Origin: Pelotomaculum schinkii
GTDB lineage: Bacteria; Bacillota; Desulfotomaculia; Desulfotomaculales; Pelotomaculaceae
NCBI RefSeq assembly: GCF_004369205.1
Contig: NZ_QFGA01000002.1
Span: 372,001 to 436,000 of the forward strand
DNA: 64,000 bases
Direction: 5' to 3'
Shown here piece by piece: positions 33,720-44,054 of this stretch. Numbering within the stretch: the first letter of the stretch is position 1; every line of letters starts with the position of its first letter. The position numbers and the translations under genes are program-made. The notes beneath the pieces were generated by a model. The model did not search any database and was not told where the DNA came from. It saw nothing but the letters and a program-made list of their open reading frames with translations.

Positions 33720-35894
33720 TCAATAATTGATATGATTGAAAAATTCCAAGTCTAATCCATCGATAACAAATGCTTTGCGCAATAAATCTGGAGATACAAA
33801 TTCATCGTATTTTCCCAGGAACGGGGCTTCCGCTTCATCAAGCAATTTCAAAGGATCAATTGTTTGTTCAGCAAGCCGTTCAAGTTCCCGTTTCAAATCT
33901 TCGGCGCTGCATTGTCCTGCAACTGTCAGATAATAAGGCTCAGTAGGTAGTATTGTACGCATACGTAGTGGTTCTTTCAGTATAAATTTAAGCACCCGGA
34001 CCAACGTGCGGAATTGCCTGCTGCCAATCCAAGGCAGAATAAAAAGTGAATCCCCCCCGGCGTTTACCACAATATTCTTCAGCAAACCTGTTTCATATGC
34101 GAGCCTTCTGGCTTTTTCCAGTCGCTTGACGGCATTGGGCCGCAGGTAAGAATAGATTTCTTTGCTATGCAAAATATCCCGCATTTTTGCCACGACCCTT
34201 GTATCGAGATCTCCTCCAGCGCCCAGCCACAAAGTGTCAGAGCGCCCGCGGACAGGTTCGACGTATACCGCCTTATGCCTGCTGTCCACCTCAATGACTC
34301 GCCAGGAACGTCCGGCAAGCGTCAGTGCATAACCCGGCGGCGGTACTGTCGTAATGCTGCCGATTTCTTCGGTGCCGGAATAAACAGCATGTTCTTCTTC
34401 GTCTTTGAATACTGCGTAAAAACGAAAATTATTAACGACTTTTTCTCCAGTCAGGCCTATAATTAATCCACCATCATCAACACGTTGTATGTGATCGGTT
34501 TGTAGTAAATACCGCAGGAATGTTTTGTAATCCTCAGGAGCGATCTCTCGGAAAGCTGGCAAAGCCAGTACTTTAAATGCAAGATCTCTTGGCGTAGCTT
34601 CGCCCATTGCTTTAAGAATGCTCATCGTCTGGTGATATAGCAATCCCATGGGTTGACGGCGCAACGTAAAGGGTTCTATCCAACGATCTTTCGTGTAAAG
34701 TTCTATTACCGAAATGGCACGCAGCAGCGTCCATGGAATACGTGAAGGGAGTGGCGCGCTTTCATCTTCCTCCTCAGGACAGACAAACAGCATTTCTGAG
34801 GGTTGTCCGCGTCTTCCTGACCGTCCCAGACGTTGTACAAAGCTGGAGCAGCTATACGGCGCGCCTACCTGCATTACCCGCTCAAGATTTCCCAGATCGA
34901 TGCCCAGTTCCAATGTCAGCGTGGCCGCAGCCACGGCAGGCCCCGGTCCTTCGCGCAATGCCGCCTCCGCCTCTTCACGCAGCATGGCGGAGATGCTGCC
35001 ATGATGGACATAAAAAACATCGCGTTCGCACCGGCGGGCGGCAACGGTTCGCATTTCCCTCGTCACTTCTTCCGCGTCCGTCCGGCTGTTTGTAAATATC
35101 AGTGCTTTTTTAGTATGTGTGGCATCGTAAATATACTCGTAGAATGTGGCCCGTGCTTGGGCAAGTTGTTCGGCCTGTTCGGTATCACGGGCATCCGGCA
35201 TAGAAAAATGCTCAACCGCAAGACGCAATCTGCTGCCGCCTGAGGGATTGGAAACCGCTACACCGCGCGATGTTCCTGCACTAAGCCATTTCTTTGCTGT
35301 TTCATAGTCGCTCAACGTTGCAGAAAGACCGATACGGCGTGGCATACAACAGGCCATGCTTTCTATGCGGGCAAGCTGACATAAAAGCTGCGTTCCGCGA
35401 TCTTGTCCCATGAATGCGTGCACTTCATCAACAACTATAAACCGCAAATCACCGAACAGCTGTGGAATTGCATTGGGCCGGTTCATCAACAATCCCTCTA
35501 ACGATTCCGGTGTAATCTGCAACACGCCGGAAGGCCGCCGCAAAAGCTTCGCTTTTTCATTCTGGGATACGTCACCATGCCAGTGCCATACGGGAATCTG
35601 CGCTTCGCGCAAAAGGTCGTTTAACCGCTCGAACTGGTCGTTAATCAAAGCTTTAAGCGGCCCGATATATAGGATACCAACACTGCGGGATGGATGCTCA
35701 TAAAGCTGAGTCAGCGCAGGGAAAAGTGCCGCCTCCGTTTTGCCACTGGCTGTAGCTGATGCTATCAACAAATGGTCTTCGGTATCCATCAACACCTGAC
35801 AGGCATCGACTTGCACACTTCGCAGCTCTGTCCAGTTATTCCGATAGATATATTCCTGAATAAACGGCGCCAAGCGGTAAAAAGGGTTACTCAT
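33720..35894 (-). CDS. DEAD-box Lhr/BrxHI-like superfamily 2 helicase
   Basis: A 724-residue SF2 helicase. Motif I IASATASGKTEAAL (K52), motif II VVDEVHAFMG, motif III LSATLS, motif IV region with IFTNSRTDAEEV, and motif VI QRLGRSGRRGQ. The C-terminal 300 residues form an Lhr-like winged-helix and beta region. Closest in layout to the BrxHI helicase of type 2 BREX. Its ATG overlaps the upstream ATPase stop by four bases (ATGA), and the three genes from 40788 to 33720 form one operon. It would unwind or translocate on DNA; specific function unknown. Confidence 0.85.
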   Translation of the reverse strand: MSNPFYRLAPFIQEYIYRNNWTELRSVQVDACQVLMDTEDHLLIASATASGKTEAALFPALTQLYEHPSRSVGILYIGPLKALINDQFERLNDLLREAQIPVWHWHGDVSQNEKAKLLRRPSGVLQITPESLEGLLMNRPNAIPQLFGDLRFIVVDEVHAFMGQDRGTQLLCQLARIESMACCMPRRIGLSATLSDYETAKKWLSAGTSRGVAVSNPSGGSRLRLAVEHFSMPDARDTEQAEQLAQARATFYEYIYDATHTKKALIFTNSRTDAEEVTREMRTVAARRCERDVFYVHHGSISAMLREEAEAALREGPGPAVAAATLTLELGIDLGNLERVMQVGAPYSCSSFVQRLGRSGRRGQPSEMLFVCPEEEDESAPLPSRIPWTLLRAISVIELYTKDRWIEPFTLRRQPMGLLYHQTMSILKAMGEATPRDLAFKVLALPAFREIAPEDYKTFLRYLLQTDHIQRVDDGGLIIGLTGEKVVNNFRFYAVFKDEEEHAVYSGTEEIGSITTVPPPGYALTLAGRSWRVIEVDSRHKAVYVEPVRGRSDTLWLGAGGDLDTRVVAKMRDILHSKEIYSYLRPNAVKRLEKARRLAYETGLLKNIVVNAGGDSLFILPWIGSRQFRTLVRVLKFILKEPLRMRTILPTEPYYLTVAGQCSAEDLKRELERLAEQTIDPLKLLDEAEAPFLGKYDEFVSPDLLRKAFVIDGLDLEFFNHINY

Positions 35895-37216
35895 AGTTCG
35901 AACTCCGTCAGGAAGTCGCTTACCTGGTCCGGATCATCTTTTGCTGCCTCCACCTTATGTCCTTCCATAAGCTGTTCAAATGTTTTATCGGGGTTCTGAT
36001 ACAATATGTCCTGTATATCCATAAAGTCACGAATAACCTCTCGTGGTGTCAGCAGTTTCTCCGCCCCCATTCTCCCAACGGCACTCTCCATGAATACCAC
36101 AAGCTGTTCATCGGTAATTGGACTTTCATGATGATAGTGGGTGCTGTATAGAGCACGCAGCTTTTGCAGAAGCAGAAGGATTTCCTCGTTAGAGAGCATT
36201 TCGAGCTTGAGTGCCGGCGCAGCCAAATTTCGCAATCCATTTCCGGAAAAGCGCCCCTCCATCAATCGGGAGCGCAATGCTTCATAGCTGTATAATCCAC
36301 GTCGTTCATCCTCGACAAACTGAGGCGTACCGCCCATGAAAATAGCCAAATGTGATGCTTTCCCCTGCATGGTATCATTAAACATCATAAGCAATTTTTC
36401 ATAGTTTGCTGTGCGGGCAACGGAATTCGTGATTTTATAAAGGTTGACGCCTTCGTCAATAAAAAGAATCAATCCCTTATAACCTAAATTTGTTATAAAC
36501 TCCGCCCAGAGCTTTATGTAATCATACCAGCTGCTATCATCTATAATCACGCCGACACCCAGCGCATTGCGCGCTTCGGTCTTAGTCGTAAATTCACCCC
36601 GCATCCAGCGCATTGCAGCCTGTTTTTTCTCATCGTCAGAAAGCTTATAGCCGCGCCAATAGGTTGCAAGTACTGATGAAAAGTCAAAGCCGTGCACCAT
36701 GCTTTCTAATTCGCCCGCCGCCTCAAGAATGCGCTCTTCCACAGACTGTACCAGAACATCCTCGGGCGGCCGGCTGCCTTGCTCGTGAATGATCCGCTGC
36801 TGCAGCGAAGAAATCCATTTTTGCAGAATAACTTCCAGGGCGCCGCCATCAGGACGCGTACGTGTTGCAAGGTTGGTCATCAGCTCTCGATAGGTTGCAA
36901 GGCCCTGACCTTTTGTACCAACCAGACGCCGCTCGGGAGATAGATCTGCATCTGCAACGATAAAATCACGATCCATGGCATAATTGCGAATGGTTTGCAG
37001 CATGAAGCTTTTACCACTGCCATAGCGTCCGACAATTAGCCGAAACGCTGCGCCGCCTTCCGCGGTATTATCCAGGTCCCGCAGCAAGGCTTCGATCTCA
37101 TATTTCCTTCCGACAGTGATATATTCAAGCCCCACCCGGGGTACAACCCCGGAGGTCAGCGAATTTACCAAAGCGGTTGATATCCTTTTAGGAATTTTCA
37201 TCTGGTTCATAATCAT
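35891..37216 (-). CDS. BrxD-like P-loop ATPase (DUF2791 type)
   Basis: A 441-residue ATPase: start region MKIPKRISTALVNSLTSGVV, then GLEYITVGRKYEIEALL, Walker A IVGRYGSGKSFML (about 60-73) and Walker B LILFIDEGVNLYKI, followed by arginine-rich segments (LRSRLMEGRFSGNGLRN). This pattern belongs to the DUF2791/BrxD family, which in BREX type 2 pairs with BrxHI. It is coupled to both neighbours by ATGA-type overlaps. No PglX, PglZ, BrxC or methyltransferase gene is in the window, so this is not a complete BREX. Confidence 0.82.
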   Translation of the reverse strand: MIMNQMKIPKRISTALVNSLTSGVVPRVGLEYITVGRKYEIEALLRDLDNTAEGGAAFRLIVGRYGSGKSFMLQTIRNYAMDRDFIVADADLSPERRLVGTKGQGLATYRELMTNLATRTRPDGGALEVILQKWISSLQQRIIHEQGSRPPEDVLVQSVEERILEAAGELESMVHGFDFSSVLATYWRGYKLSDDEKKQAAMRWMRGEFTTKTEARNALGVGVIIDDSSWYDYIKLWAEFITNLGYKGLILFIDEGVNLYKITNSVARTANYEKLLMMFNDTMQGKASHLAIFMGGTPQFVEDERRGLYSYEALRSRLMEGRFSGNGLRNLAAPALKLEMLSNEEILLLLQKLRALYSTHYHHESPITDEQLVVFMESAVGRMGAEKLLTPREVIRDFMDIQDILYQNPDKTFEQLMEGHKVEAAKDDPDQVSDFLTEFEL

Positions 37217-40200
37217 TCATCCTCCACAGAAAATAATCTTTTGACCGGCTCAAAATACTCTTCGAGAACAGCTCCATCCTCAATCAGGAGATCTCCAACG
37301 GTTTCTATAGCTGCTTCATTAATGCTGTCTAATACTGGTTCTACCATAGTCTCCGCCTTTTCTGCTATGCTTTGCAGATCCTGCCGGCTTGCGCCTCGCA
37401 CCATAGCATATAGCGTATCAAGCTGGCAAGGTGAGAGTTTCTGGCATAGTTCCCGCCATTCAGCATCAAGCCCATCCGCGTTCCATACAGCATGTACTTG
37501 TGCTTCCTGTGCTGGATATGTCCGTAGAAATTCAAGCTCATCCCGATAGTCCTCGTCGATGAGATGCAACTGACTTTCTTGAACAATCAATAAACTTCCA
37601 AGTATGCGCAGCGCCTTTTCATTGATTTGGTCGACGACTTCTTCTGTCATACAACTTGGCATGATGGCCTGCAGTGCGCTGCTTGTCATCTCCCAACCAT
37701 GTTTTGACAGCGTATTAATAAGCAGGCATTCGCTCTCATCCAATTGTGAGAGCAGTTCTGCAACAACTGCAAGGTCTGTCAACAATCCGTCAGGTGTGTC
37801 ATCAGGGCGTACGGGTATTGATGTAACCATTGTATCTTCCGGCATAGCTTTTATTAAATCAGGCGCGTGTGCGTCCATTTGCTCTTCTGTGTTCTCTATC
37901 ATCAGCATGCGCTGTGTTTCCTCGGCCTCTGCCGCTGCACGAGCCAGTTTGTTAGCGTCTATGGTGATTTTTTCCTGTACCTCTCGCTTTTTAAAAAACT
38001 CACGCTCCATGTATGCATCAATCAATTTGCATAAGTCTTCTTCCAGATCAATGCCGCGCAGCTTACTTGAAAAATCTTTGATTTCACGCAGCTTGTTTTC
38101 CGTATGGCGTATGACTTGTGCCAGAAAATCCCTTAACGGCGAATGTGTGCTTAGGGGTATGGCGTTTATCTTTATCGTACGCGGCTCTCCCGCATACAAA
38201 GCGCTTTGGAACAGGTATCGCTCACGTTGCACATAACCGGGGTTGAACATTTCTACAATACGGCGTCCTTGTTTTTTTTCCAAAAAGGCATCGACCAGTG
38301 CAACGGCTTTAGGAATATACTCATCGCATAAAGAGGCATGCACACTTTGATAAAACTTACTGCGTGTAATATCATAATTGGCGGCCTGCGACAGCAAGGG
38401 TAGGTCGATACGAAGGGGCCTTTCTCCAAATTTCATTAGCAGTAAATTATCCAAAGTATTTTGACCAACCGGACAGCCGCACATATTGGAAATTTCGTCT
38501 GCAGGAACTTCAAGATCATGTGCCAGGATAAAATCGTTTACCCATGCCGCTAAATACCTGTCCAGTTTAGGAAACAATGCCCGGTACGCGCGCCAAACAT
38601 TCATTAGCTTTTGATAGCCTTCAAGAGGCGATTCACAACCCACAAGGTTAATCAATTCATAAACGTACAAAAAAATATAAGACAAGTCCGTATTCGGATA
38701 TTCACCGCATCGTACCCTCGCGCGCCAGTAAAAATACCACTGTGATTGGGTAGAGGTCATGCTTTCGTATGTTGGCCAATAGGTCATAAACGGAGTAAAT
38801 CTTGCCTGCTTCACCGTCTTGGTTGAGAAATTTTGAGCCTGCTCCACAAAATACTGTTCTCCTGTCCGGAAGCTTATGTTTATTTGGGGCCGAAACCCAA
38901 TGTTCGTGGTTAGTTCAGTTCGTTGTGGAATGGGGACGCCCTTATTGGGTGCTGGCTCACCTTGCAGCTGAATCTCGGCAAAGGTTTGCTGAGTTTTTAA
39001 TGCTACTTGCTTAAACACATACGGCTTGGGCAAATGGGGCAAAGGCTTAAATGGATTGATAATCAGGCAGTCCGTTACGGACCACCTTGTGATGCCCAGT
39101 AATTCATGCTGAACAAGCTGCGTTTGATACCTCTTCATATATTCCATATCTGCATACAGGGCAATACGTATCCTGGCCTTGAGTTTTTCAAGAGACGCAA
39201 AAATCTTTGTGCTGTTACTCTTAGTCATGATGTCTGGTTCTATCAAAACAAGGATATCGAATTTTAGGGATGGCGGCACCTCGTTTTTGGTTATGGAATT
39301 GGTTGTTGCAATAATAATTAAGCTTGATTGGACTGGCGCAGAAGAATCCTTTTTGCTCCCATCCAGCCAGAGTGGTGACAGTGGTTGAAGGCCGGTGTAT
39401 ATTTCATCCAGGCGCTGCTTCTTTCCAACAATGAGCAGCCGTAATTGCGGCGATTTGCTGGATAGCTCATGTATAAGCTCCAGTAGAGCATTTATATGTT
39501 TCACACCGCTGCCATTCAGTCCGCCACTCAGTCCCCATTCAGCAAGAAAACGCAAATGGCTATATGCGCGGGTCTTCCCTGATTGCTCACGAATCAGGCT
39601 GTCAGTTATCATGCGTTTCCAAGGCCCCGACAGGCGGTCACCGCCACAAGACAGTAATTCCTCGGCGCTGAGTGTAAACGGTTTTTCAATAGAACAGCCG
39701 TCAGCAAGTCTGCCCATCCGGCCCAGTCCCAGTTTCTCAAGTAATTCAATACTAAACCAGCCGTCGTCCGTCTGTACAAATTTATTGTCCGGCAAAATCG
39801 CCCGAGAGAGTTGCGCGGCGGAAAAACGTTTTCCTCCTGCCCAAACTTCAGCACGCGCATAGGCCTTACCAATACCATTGTGTTGTTCAGAGTAGGCATT
39901 CAGCAAAAGTTCACCATTTTCGTAGACAGTATGGAGCTCCAGCAGGCGTTGTATTTCTCCTTTAAGAAATGATTTCCATGTGCTAAAAGCTGCCATTACA
40001 AGCTTTGGAATATCATCCCCCGTAAGCACGACGCTATCTCCCTGCGCAAATATGCGCTCTACCAACGCATCATACTGTTTGGGCCGCAGTGTATTTCCGT
40101 CCCACACATAATCTTGGGCACCATAAACCGGCCGCAATTCACCGGTGTGCATTTCACGCTGCAAGGCAACGTGGTCCTTAGTCACATCTTTTATAGAGAT

Positions 40201-40788
40201 CCATAAATATGGAGCGCGATCATAGCTGTAGGGACACTCCACACGAATGCCGCTGTTTATGAGGGCCGGCACACCCTTTGATAGAAGTTCGACAAGCTGA
40301 TGGCCTACTACAGGATCATGCAGTGACTGAGAGACAGCATCCCCTACTGCCACATGCCACATGGTATCTCCGGATAGAAACCAACCGTTTTCTGCTAACA
40401 CAGTTACGCCTTCTGGAGGTGCACAGAAAACTCCCCCTTCCCTCTCTGAGAAGGAAAGTATAAAGCTGGAGGGTATATCTACCTGTTTAATTGCTTCTGA
40501 AAGCGCATCACATCGGTAAATCGCATGTTTTTCGCCAACAGCTTTTGTCAAATGGAAAAGCCATGCACGTACCGCCTCAACGTCTTGCGGTTTTATTTGC
40601 ATAGCTCCATTCACATCTTTAACGCTTATGGGAAAATGCAGGCGACTAAACCTTGACAGTGCTTCCCCGATGGGATAGGGTTTGCCCTTTATTCCAGCAC
40701 GCAGTGTAAACATTGCAGTATTGTTGCTATAGCTCAATTCAAAGATAATAGGTTTTTGTGCAAAAAGACTAGATATAAATGATAACAT
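37213..40788 (-). CDS. TerB_N-containing large protein, first gene of helicase operon
   Basis: A 1191-residue protein. ATG at 40788 is preferred over the TTG at 40800 because GGAG lies 6 nt upstream. Residues about 430-620 look like a degenerate helicase-type region (LRLLIVGKKQRLDEIYTGLQ, SLIIIATTNSI, FDILVLIEPDIM) without an intact Walker motif. TerB_N follows at about 660-880: FTPFMTYWPTYESM, then QWYFYWRARVRCGEYPNT and DLSYIFLYVYELINLVG. The C-terminal part (about 1050-1190) is helical, probably TerB_C, with repeated segments such as LLSQLDESECLLINTLSKHG. TerB_N/TerB_C proteins are known in stress and phage-response operons. Likely the sensor or platform for ATPase and helicase. Confidence 0.75.
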   Translation of the reverse strand: MLSFISSLFAQKPIIFELSYSNNTAMFTLRAGIKGKPYPIGEALSRFSRLHFPISVKDVNGAMQIKPQDVEAVRAWLFHLTKAVGEKHAIYRCDALSEAIKQVDIPSSFILSFSEREGGVFCAPPEGVTVLAENGWFLSGDTMWHVAVGDAVSQSLHDPVVGHQLVELLSKGVPALINSGIRVECPYSYDRAPYLWISIKDVTKDHVALQREMHTGELRPVYGAQDYVWDGNTLRPKQYDALVERIFAQGDSVVLTGDDIPKLVMAAFSTWKSFLKGEIQRLLELHTVYENGELLLNAYSEQHNGIGKAYARAEVWAGGKRFSAAQLSRAILPDNKFVQTDDGWFSIELLEKLGLGRMGRLADGCSIEKPFTLSAEELLSCGGDRLSGPWKRMITDSLIREQSGKTRAYSHLRFLAEWGLSGGLNGSGVKHINALLELIHELSSKSPQLRLLIVGKKQRLDEIYTGLQPLSPLWLDGSKKDSSAPVQSSLIIIATTNSITKNEVPPSLKFDILVLIEPDIMTKSNSTKIFASLEKLKARIRIALYADMEYMKRYQTQLVQHELLGITRWSVTDCLIINPFKPLPHLPKPYVFKQVALKTQQTFAEIQLQGEPAPNKGVPIPQRTELTTNIGFRPQINISFRTGEQYFVEQAQNFSTKTVKQARFTPFMTYWPTYESMTSTQSQWYFYWRARVRCGEYPNTDLSYIFLYVYELINLVGCESPLEGYQKLMNVWRAYRALFPKLDRYLAAWVNDFILAHDLEVPADEISNMCGCPVGQNTLDNLLLMKFGERPLRIDLPLLSQAANYDITRSKFYQSVHASLCDEYIPKAVALVDAFLEKKQGRRIVEMFNPGYVQRERYLFQSALYAGEPRTIKINAIPLSTHSPLRDFLAQVIRHTENKLREIKDFSSKLRGIDLEEDLCKLIDAYMEREFFKKREVQEKITIDANKLARAAAEAEETQRMLMIENTEEQMDAHAPDLIKAMPEDTMVTSIPVRPDDTPDGLLTDLAVVAELLSQLDESECLLINTLSKHGWEMTSSALQAIMPSCMTEEVVDQINEKALRILGSLLIVQESQLHLIDEDYRDELEFLRTYPAQEAQVHAVWNADGLDAEWRELCQKLSPCQLDTLYAMVRGASRQDLQSIAEKAETMVEPVLDSINEAAIETVGDLLIEDGAVLEEYFEPVKRLFSVEDE

Positions 40789-40954
40789 GGCCTGCTCCAA
40801 ATGGGAGTTATTTCATCTTATTATATCAGTAAATAAGCAGCAAAATTGAAGGAGTTTAAAACCAGAGAACCATCAAAAGTTCAGCGTTTATGAATAAACG
40901 GAATATTTGTTTACCAACAAACTACCATTATGCCCATAATCTACCTCCATACTA

Positions 40955-41812
40955 TCAAAACTCGTTTTCATGTTTTTTGAAAAAGTCATAATATATACGT
41001 ACATTTTCCAATTCTGTCCACCGTTTCACATCAACCGGGCTTTTATCAAGATCATATATTTTAGCTCCACGCATGGCAAGCAGAAACGGAGAATGCGTGG
41101 AGATAATAAACTGACAGCCAAAAAACCGTGCAGAGTCCTCAATAAACTTCATTAACTCCATCTGACGCATTGGCGAAAGACTGTTTTCAGGCTCATCCAA
41201 TATATAAAGACCATTTTCACCTATTTTTTCAGTGAAATATAGAAATGCACTTTCCCCATTCGAATATTCCCGCACATTATCAATCAATTCATTTCTTACA
41301 AAACGGGACTGCGTTTTAAATCTGGCATTATTTACTTTTTTAAGTTGCTCGTAATCTGCTATAGATTTCATCTGAAAACTAGAATATTTTGCATCCAAAT
41401 ATTCTTCAAAAAGCTTTTCCCGTTTTTGGTCAATTCCTTCATTTAAGTTACGGATATTCAACATATAGTCAAATACATCATCACTGGTAATTATTCTGCT
41501 ATTTTCAGGGATACTGGCTTTAAGGTGCATCTCACACATATTAACATAGTCAGGAAAAAAATTAGATTTATTATAAATAGAGTCACGACTGATTCCTGTT
41601 TTTTCTGCTATAATATTTAATGCAGTTGATTTACCTGAACCATTTCCGCCATATAAAATCGTTACTGGCTCAAAATCAATTCTTTCAAGACCATGTTCTG
41701 ATAATATCTTAAATGGATAAAAAGAGTCATAGCACGTTCTTTTTACCTTTTTTATGAAAAAGTCAAATTCCATATCCCCATTGGGAAATGTAAAAAGATT
41801 TAAATAAACCAT
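40955..41812 (-). CDS. Stand-alone ABC-type ATPase (AAA_21-like)
   Basis: A 285-residue cytoplasmic ATPase with Walker A ILYGGNGSGKSTAL (about 52-65), an ABC-signature-like segment YSNGESAFLYF, Walker B GLYILDEPENSLSP and the H-loop ISTHSPFLLA. No membrane domain or transporter partner. Such stand-alone ABC ATPases (RloC, OLD, Abi-like) often act in defence with a nuclease partner; here the C-terminus is short, with no attached nuclease. ATG follows AGGAGAAAAG. The HEPN-like gene upstream could be its partner (132 bases apart, same strand). Confidence 0.8.
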   Translation of the reverse strand: MVYLNLFTFPNGDMEFDFFIKKVKRTCYDSFYPFKILSEHGLERIDFEPVTILYGGNGSGKSTALNIIAEKTGISRDSIYNKSNFFPDYVNMCEMHLKASIPENSRIITSDDVFDYMLNIRNLNEGIDQKREKLFEEYLDAKYSSFQMKSIADYEQLKKVNNARFKTQSRFVRNELIDNVREYSNGESAFLYFTEKIGENGLYILDEPENSLSPMRQMELMKFIEDSARFFGCQFIISTHSPFLLAMRGAKIYDLDKSPVDVKRWTELENVRIYYDFFKKHENEF

Positions 41813-41944
41813 TCTTTTCTCCTAAAGTATAGCATTATATAAACAATAAGAAATTCACTTGTGTTTGTTCATATACCCATTATTATCTTATTCGAAATGT
41901 TTTGGAGGTGATTGAAACCGGTATTATATACTAATAAGGGCTTA

Positions 41945-42835
41945 TTACATGATAGCTTCATATACGAATCTTGAAGGTGAGATTTCAGCTCCATCTAAAA
42001 AACGTGGAAATTCAGCACCTTCATAAAGACCAAATTCATCACTAAAATGTTCTAGTTCAATAACAAACGGTACTGGTCCAGGATACTCAAATGTTTCTTT
42101 TAGCCTAACCTTATCAACATAGTCAATTAAATACTGGTTAGTTATCGGATGTTTCCGGCAGTTTACTAAGTAAAAGTTATCTCTAACAAACTGAAAATAT
42201 TTTATTTTATTAGAGATTTTTTTATGATATTTAATGAAGGCTGATTCCACGATTTCTGACAGCAAGCTAGCTAGCTGAAAACATGGCTTCAAACAGTCAG
42301 GTAAAACGATATCTGGCTTGATATTATCTTTATGCTCATAAAGAAAATGATTTGGAGGCATATGATAAGAGTAATATTCTCTAAGATACTTCAAGATTGA
42401 AAATACTTCACAAACACTTTCATCAATAATTTGTGGTCTACCAGAACAGAAGGTTGAATTAAATACATTCACTAATTTTGAATGAGTTATCTCAGATAAA
42501 TTATCAAGGCTTTCATTTGGAAGCATATATACACAAGCAAGGAATGCATGAAATAGAGAGTAGTAGCTAAGAAAGTAAAAAGATGCCCAACAACGTGACT
42601 CTTTGGCAACTAAAGATTCTTGATACATTGCAGATGAAGAAAATACCTCTTTAAGTGACTTATGAACCCTTATATTCCACAAGAAGCTTTCTTCTGGAGG
42701 ATGTTTTTTAAAATAATCAGCATATTTATTTTTCCATGAATCAATATATTTTTTCTGCTCTTTAGAATCAGAAACTCTTTGATTTAATGAGCTAAAATTG
42801 GAATAACTATATTCCGTGTAATTTTCGAATGCCAA
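41945..42835 (-). CDS. Unknown protein with HEPN-like helical segment
   Basis: A 296-residue protein, TTG start with a strong AAGGAGATT site. The segment SRCWASFYFLSYYSLFHAFL (about 80-100) resembles the core helix of HEPN or DUF-type nucleotidyltransferase-associated proteins; a candidate RX4-6H motif is not clear, so RNase activity is not claimed. The rest is helical, with a beta-rich C-terminus (PVPFVIELEHFSDEFGLYEG). Same strand as the ABC-type ATPase and could be co-transcribed with it. Confidence 0.4.
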   Translation of the reverse strand: MAFENYTEYSYSNFSSLNQRVSDSKEQKKYIDSWKNKYADYFKKHPPEESFLWNIRVHKSLKEVFSSSAMYQESLVAKESRCWASFYFLSYYSLFHAFLACVYMLPNESLDNLSEITHSKLVNVFNSTFCSGRPQIIDESVCEVFSILKYLREYYSYHMPPNHFLYEHKDNIKPDIVLPDCLKPCFQLASLLSEIVESAFIKYHKKISNKIKYFQFVRDNFYLVNCRKHPITNQYLIDYVDKVRLKETFEYPGPVPFVIELEHFSDEFGLYEGAEFPRFLDGAEISPSRFVYEAIM

Positions 42836-42895
42836 CTTAATCTCCTTCTTAATTCCGTAGTTTAGGCATTTGTCAAGTCAAATGTTGTTTTTCGC

Positions 42896-43969
42896 TCAGT
42901 CAACACCCTTTTGACTCCTGTTTCTTGCAGTTTCCCAGACTGCCAGTTCAAGGCGGAGAGAATCAATTGAAGAAATTCGGCGTTCGAGGCACTGTTTGGG
43001 CATTACGCTTAACTCTATTTCAGCTATATTGAGCCAGCTTCCATGCTTTGGCGTGTAATGGATCTCAAGGCGTTTAGCAAGGCCTCTGGCTACATCCGGT
43101 GTAAATGCTTCATAAAGCGATGCCGTGGTATGAGTGTTTATCCATCACTAGCCGGATCTATTTTGCATTGGATAATGAACCTCAAGCAGTTCCCGGACCT
43201 GATTTGCCCAGTCAATCCGAGTTCTTCTTTCAGAGACCGTTACATGCCTCCAGTCTGCCAATGGTTCTGTGAAGACAAAGATGCTGCAGGTTCCGTTGCG
43301 GACATATTCACCGTCCTGACACTCAGGCCTTCCGGCCTTCATCGGGATCGGGGTTCTGGCCTCACCAAGGAGCTGGTACGGCTTTTCGTCCATGCAGACG
43401 ACCGGATATAGTCTGCAATATTGCTCTGCTGGTACAGATCCAAAACATCTTCCATACAGGCGATGAAGGCGGCGTTCTGTTCAGGCGGAATACACCAACA
43501 TTTACGGAGATGTGGTTTCAGTTCGTTTTTTTAAAAGCCGTCCAACGGTCACATAAGAGATGCTGTCAATGTACTGTAATTCAACCGCTTTATCCGTCAG
43601 CAACCTTAGAGTCCATCTGGATCGTCCCGATGGGGGCGAACTGCAGCTCAATGCGATGATCTTTGCTTCCACTTCACCGGTAATCTTTGGTTCAACGGGT
43701 GGCGTCTCGCGTTTCTTTCTGCCGAGCGCAACCTGCAGCCCATGTTCCGAGTACTGACTTCGAATGGTATGAACGGTCTGCGGGTGAACATGAAACAACG
43801 CTGCTATTTCAACTTCGCTCTTTCGCCCGCCCGTGCCGTTCTCATCAGCTGCCAACAGAATATTGGCATGCATGATGGTTTTTGCCGAGGCGGAACCCCT
43901 GGAAACGATCTTGAGCAGGGTCTTCCGCTCCTCATCAGAAAGACGGACATGGTATCTTATTTTTGGCAA
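42896..43969 (-). pseudogene. IS630-family transposase with several frameshifts
   Basis: The N-terminus (43969 to 43502) is a winged HTH (SEVEIAALFHVHPQTVHTIR). The frame shifts at a T7 run near 43532, again near 43408 before [12 protein letters not shown], and again near 43170 before NTHTTASLYEAF. Later pieces read RLEIHYTPKHGSWLNIAEIE and stop at 42896. The central VMDN catalytic region is damaged. At least three frame changes make it non-functional. Confidence 0.85.
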
Positions 43970-44054
43970 GGCATACCCCTCCCTCCTGGGAAGAGTATAA
44001 TAAGTTTTATCATAGTTTAAGATTTAACAACTACTAGGAGTAACAACTTATATT

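Noticed and set aside
33720-40788. Complete BREX system
   Set aside because: Only BrxD- and BrxHI-like genes are present; no PglX, PglZ, BrxC or methyltransferase.
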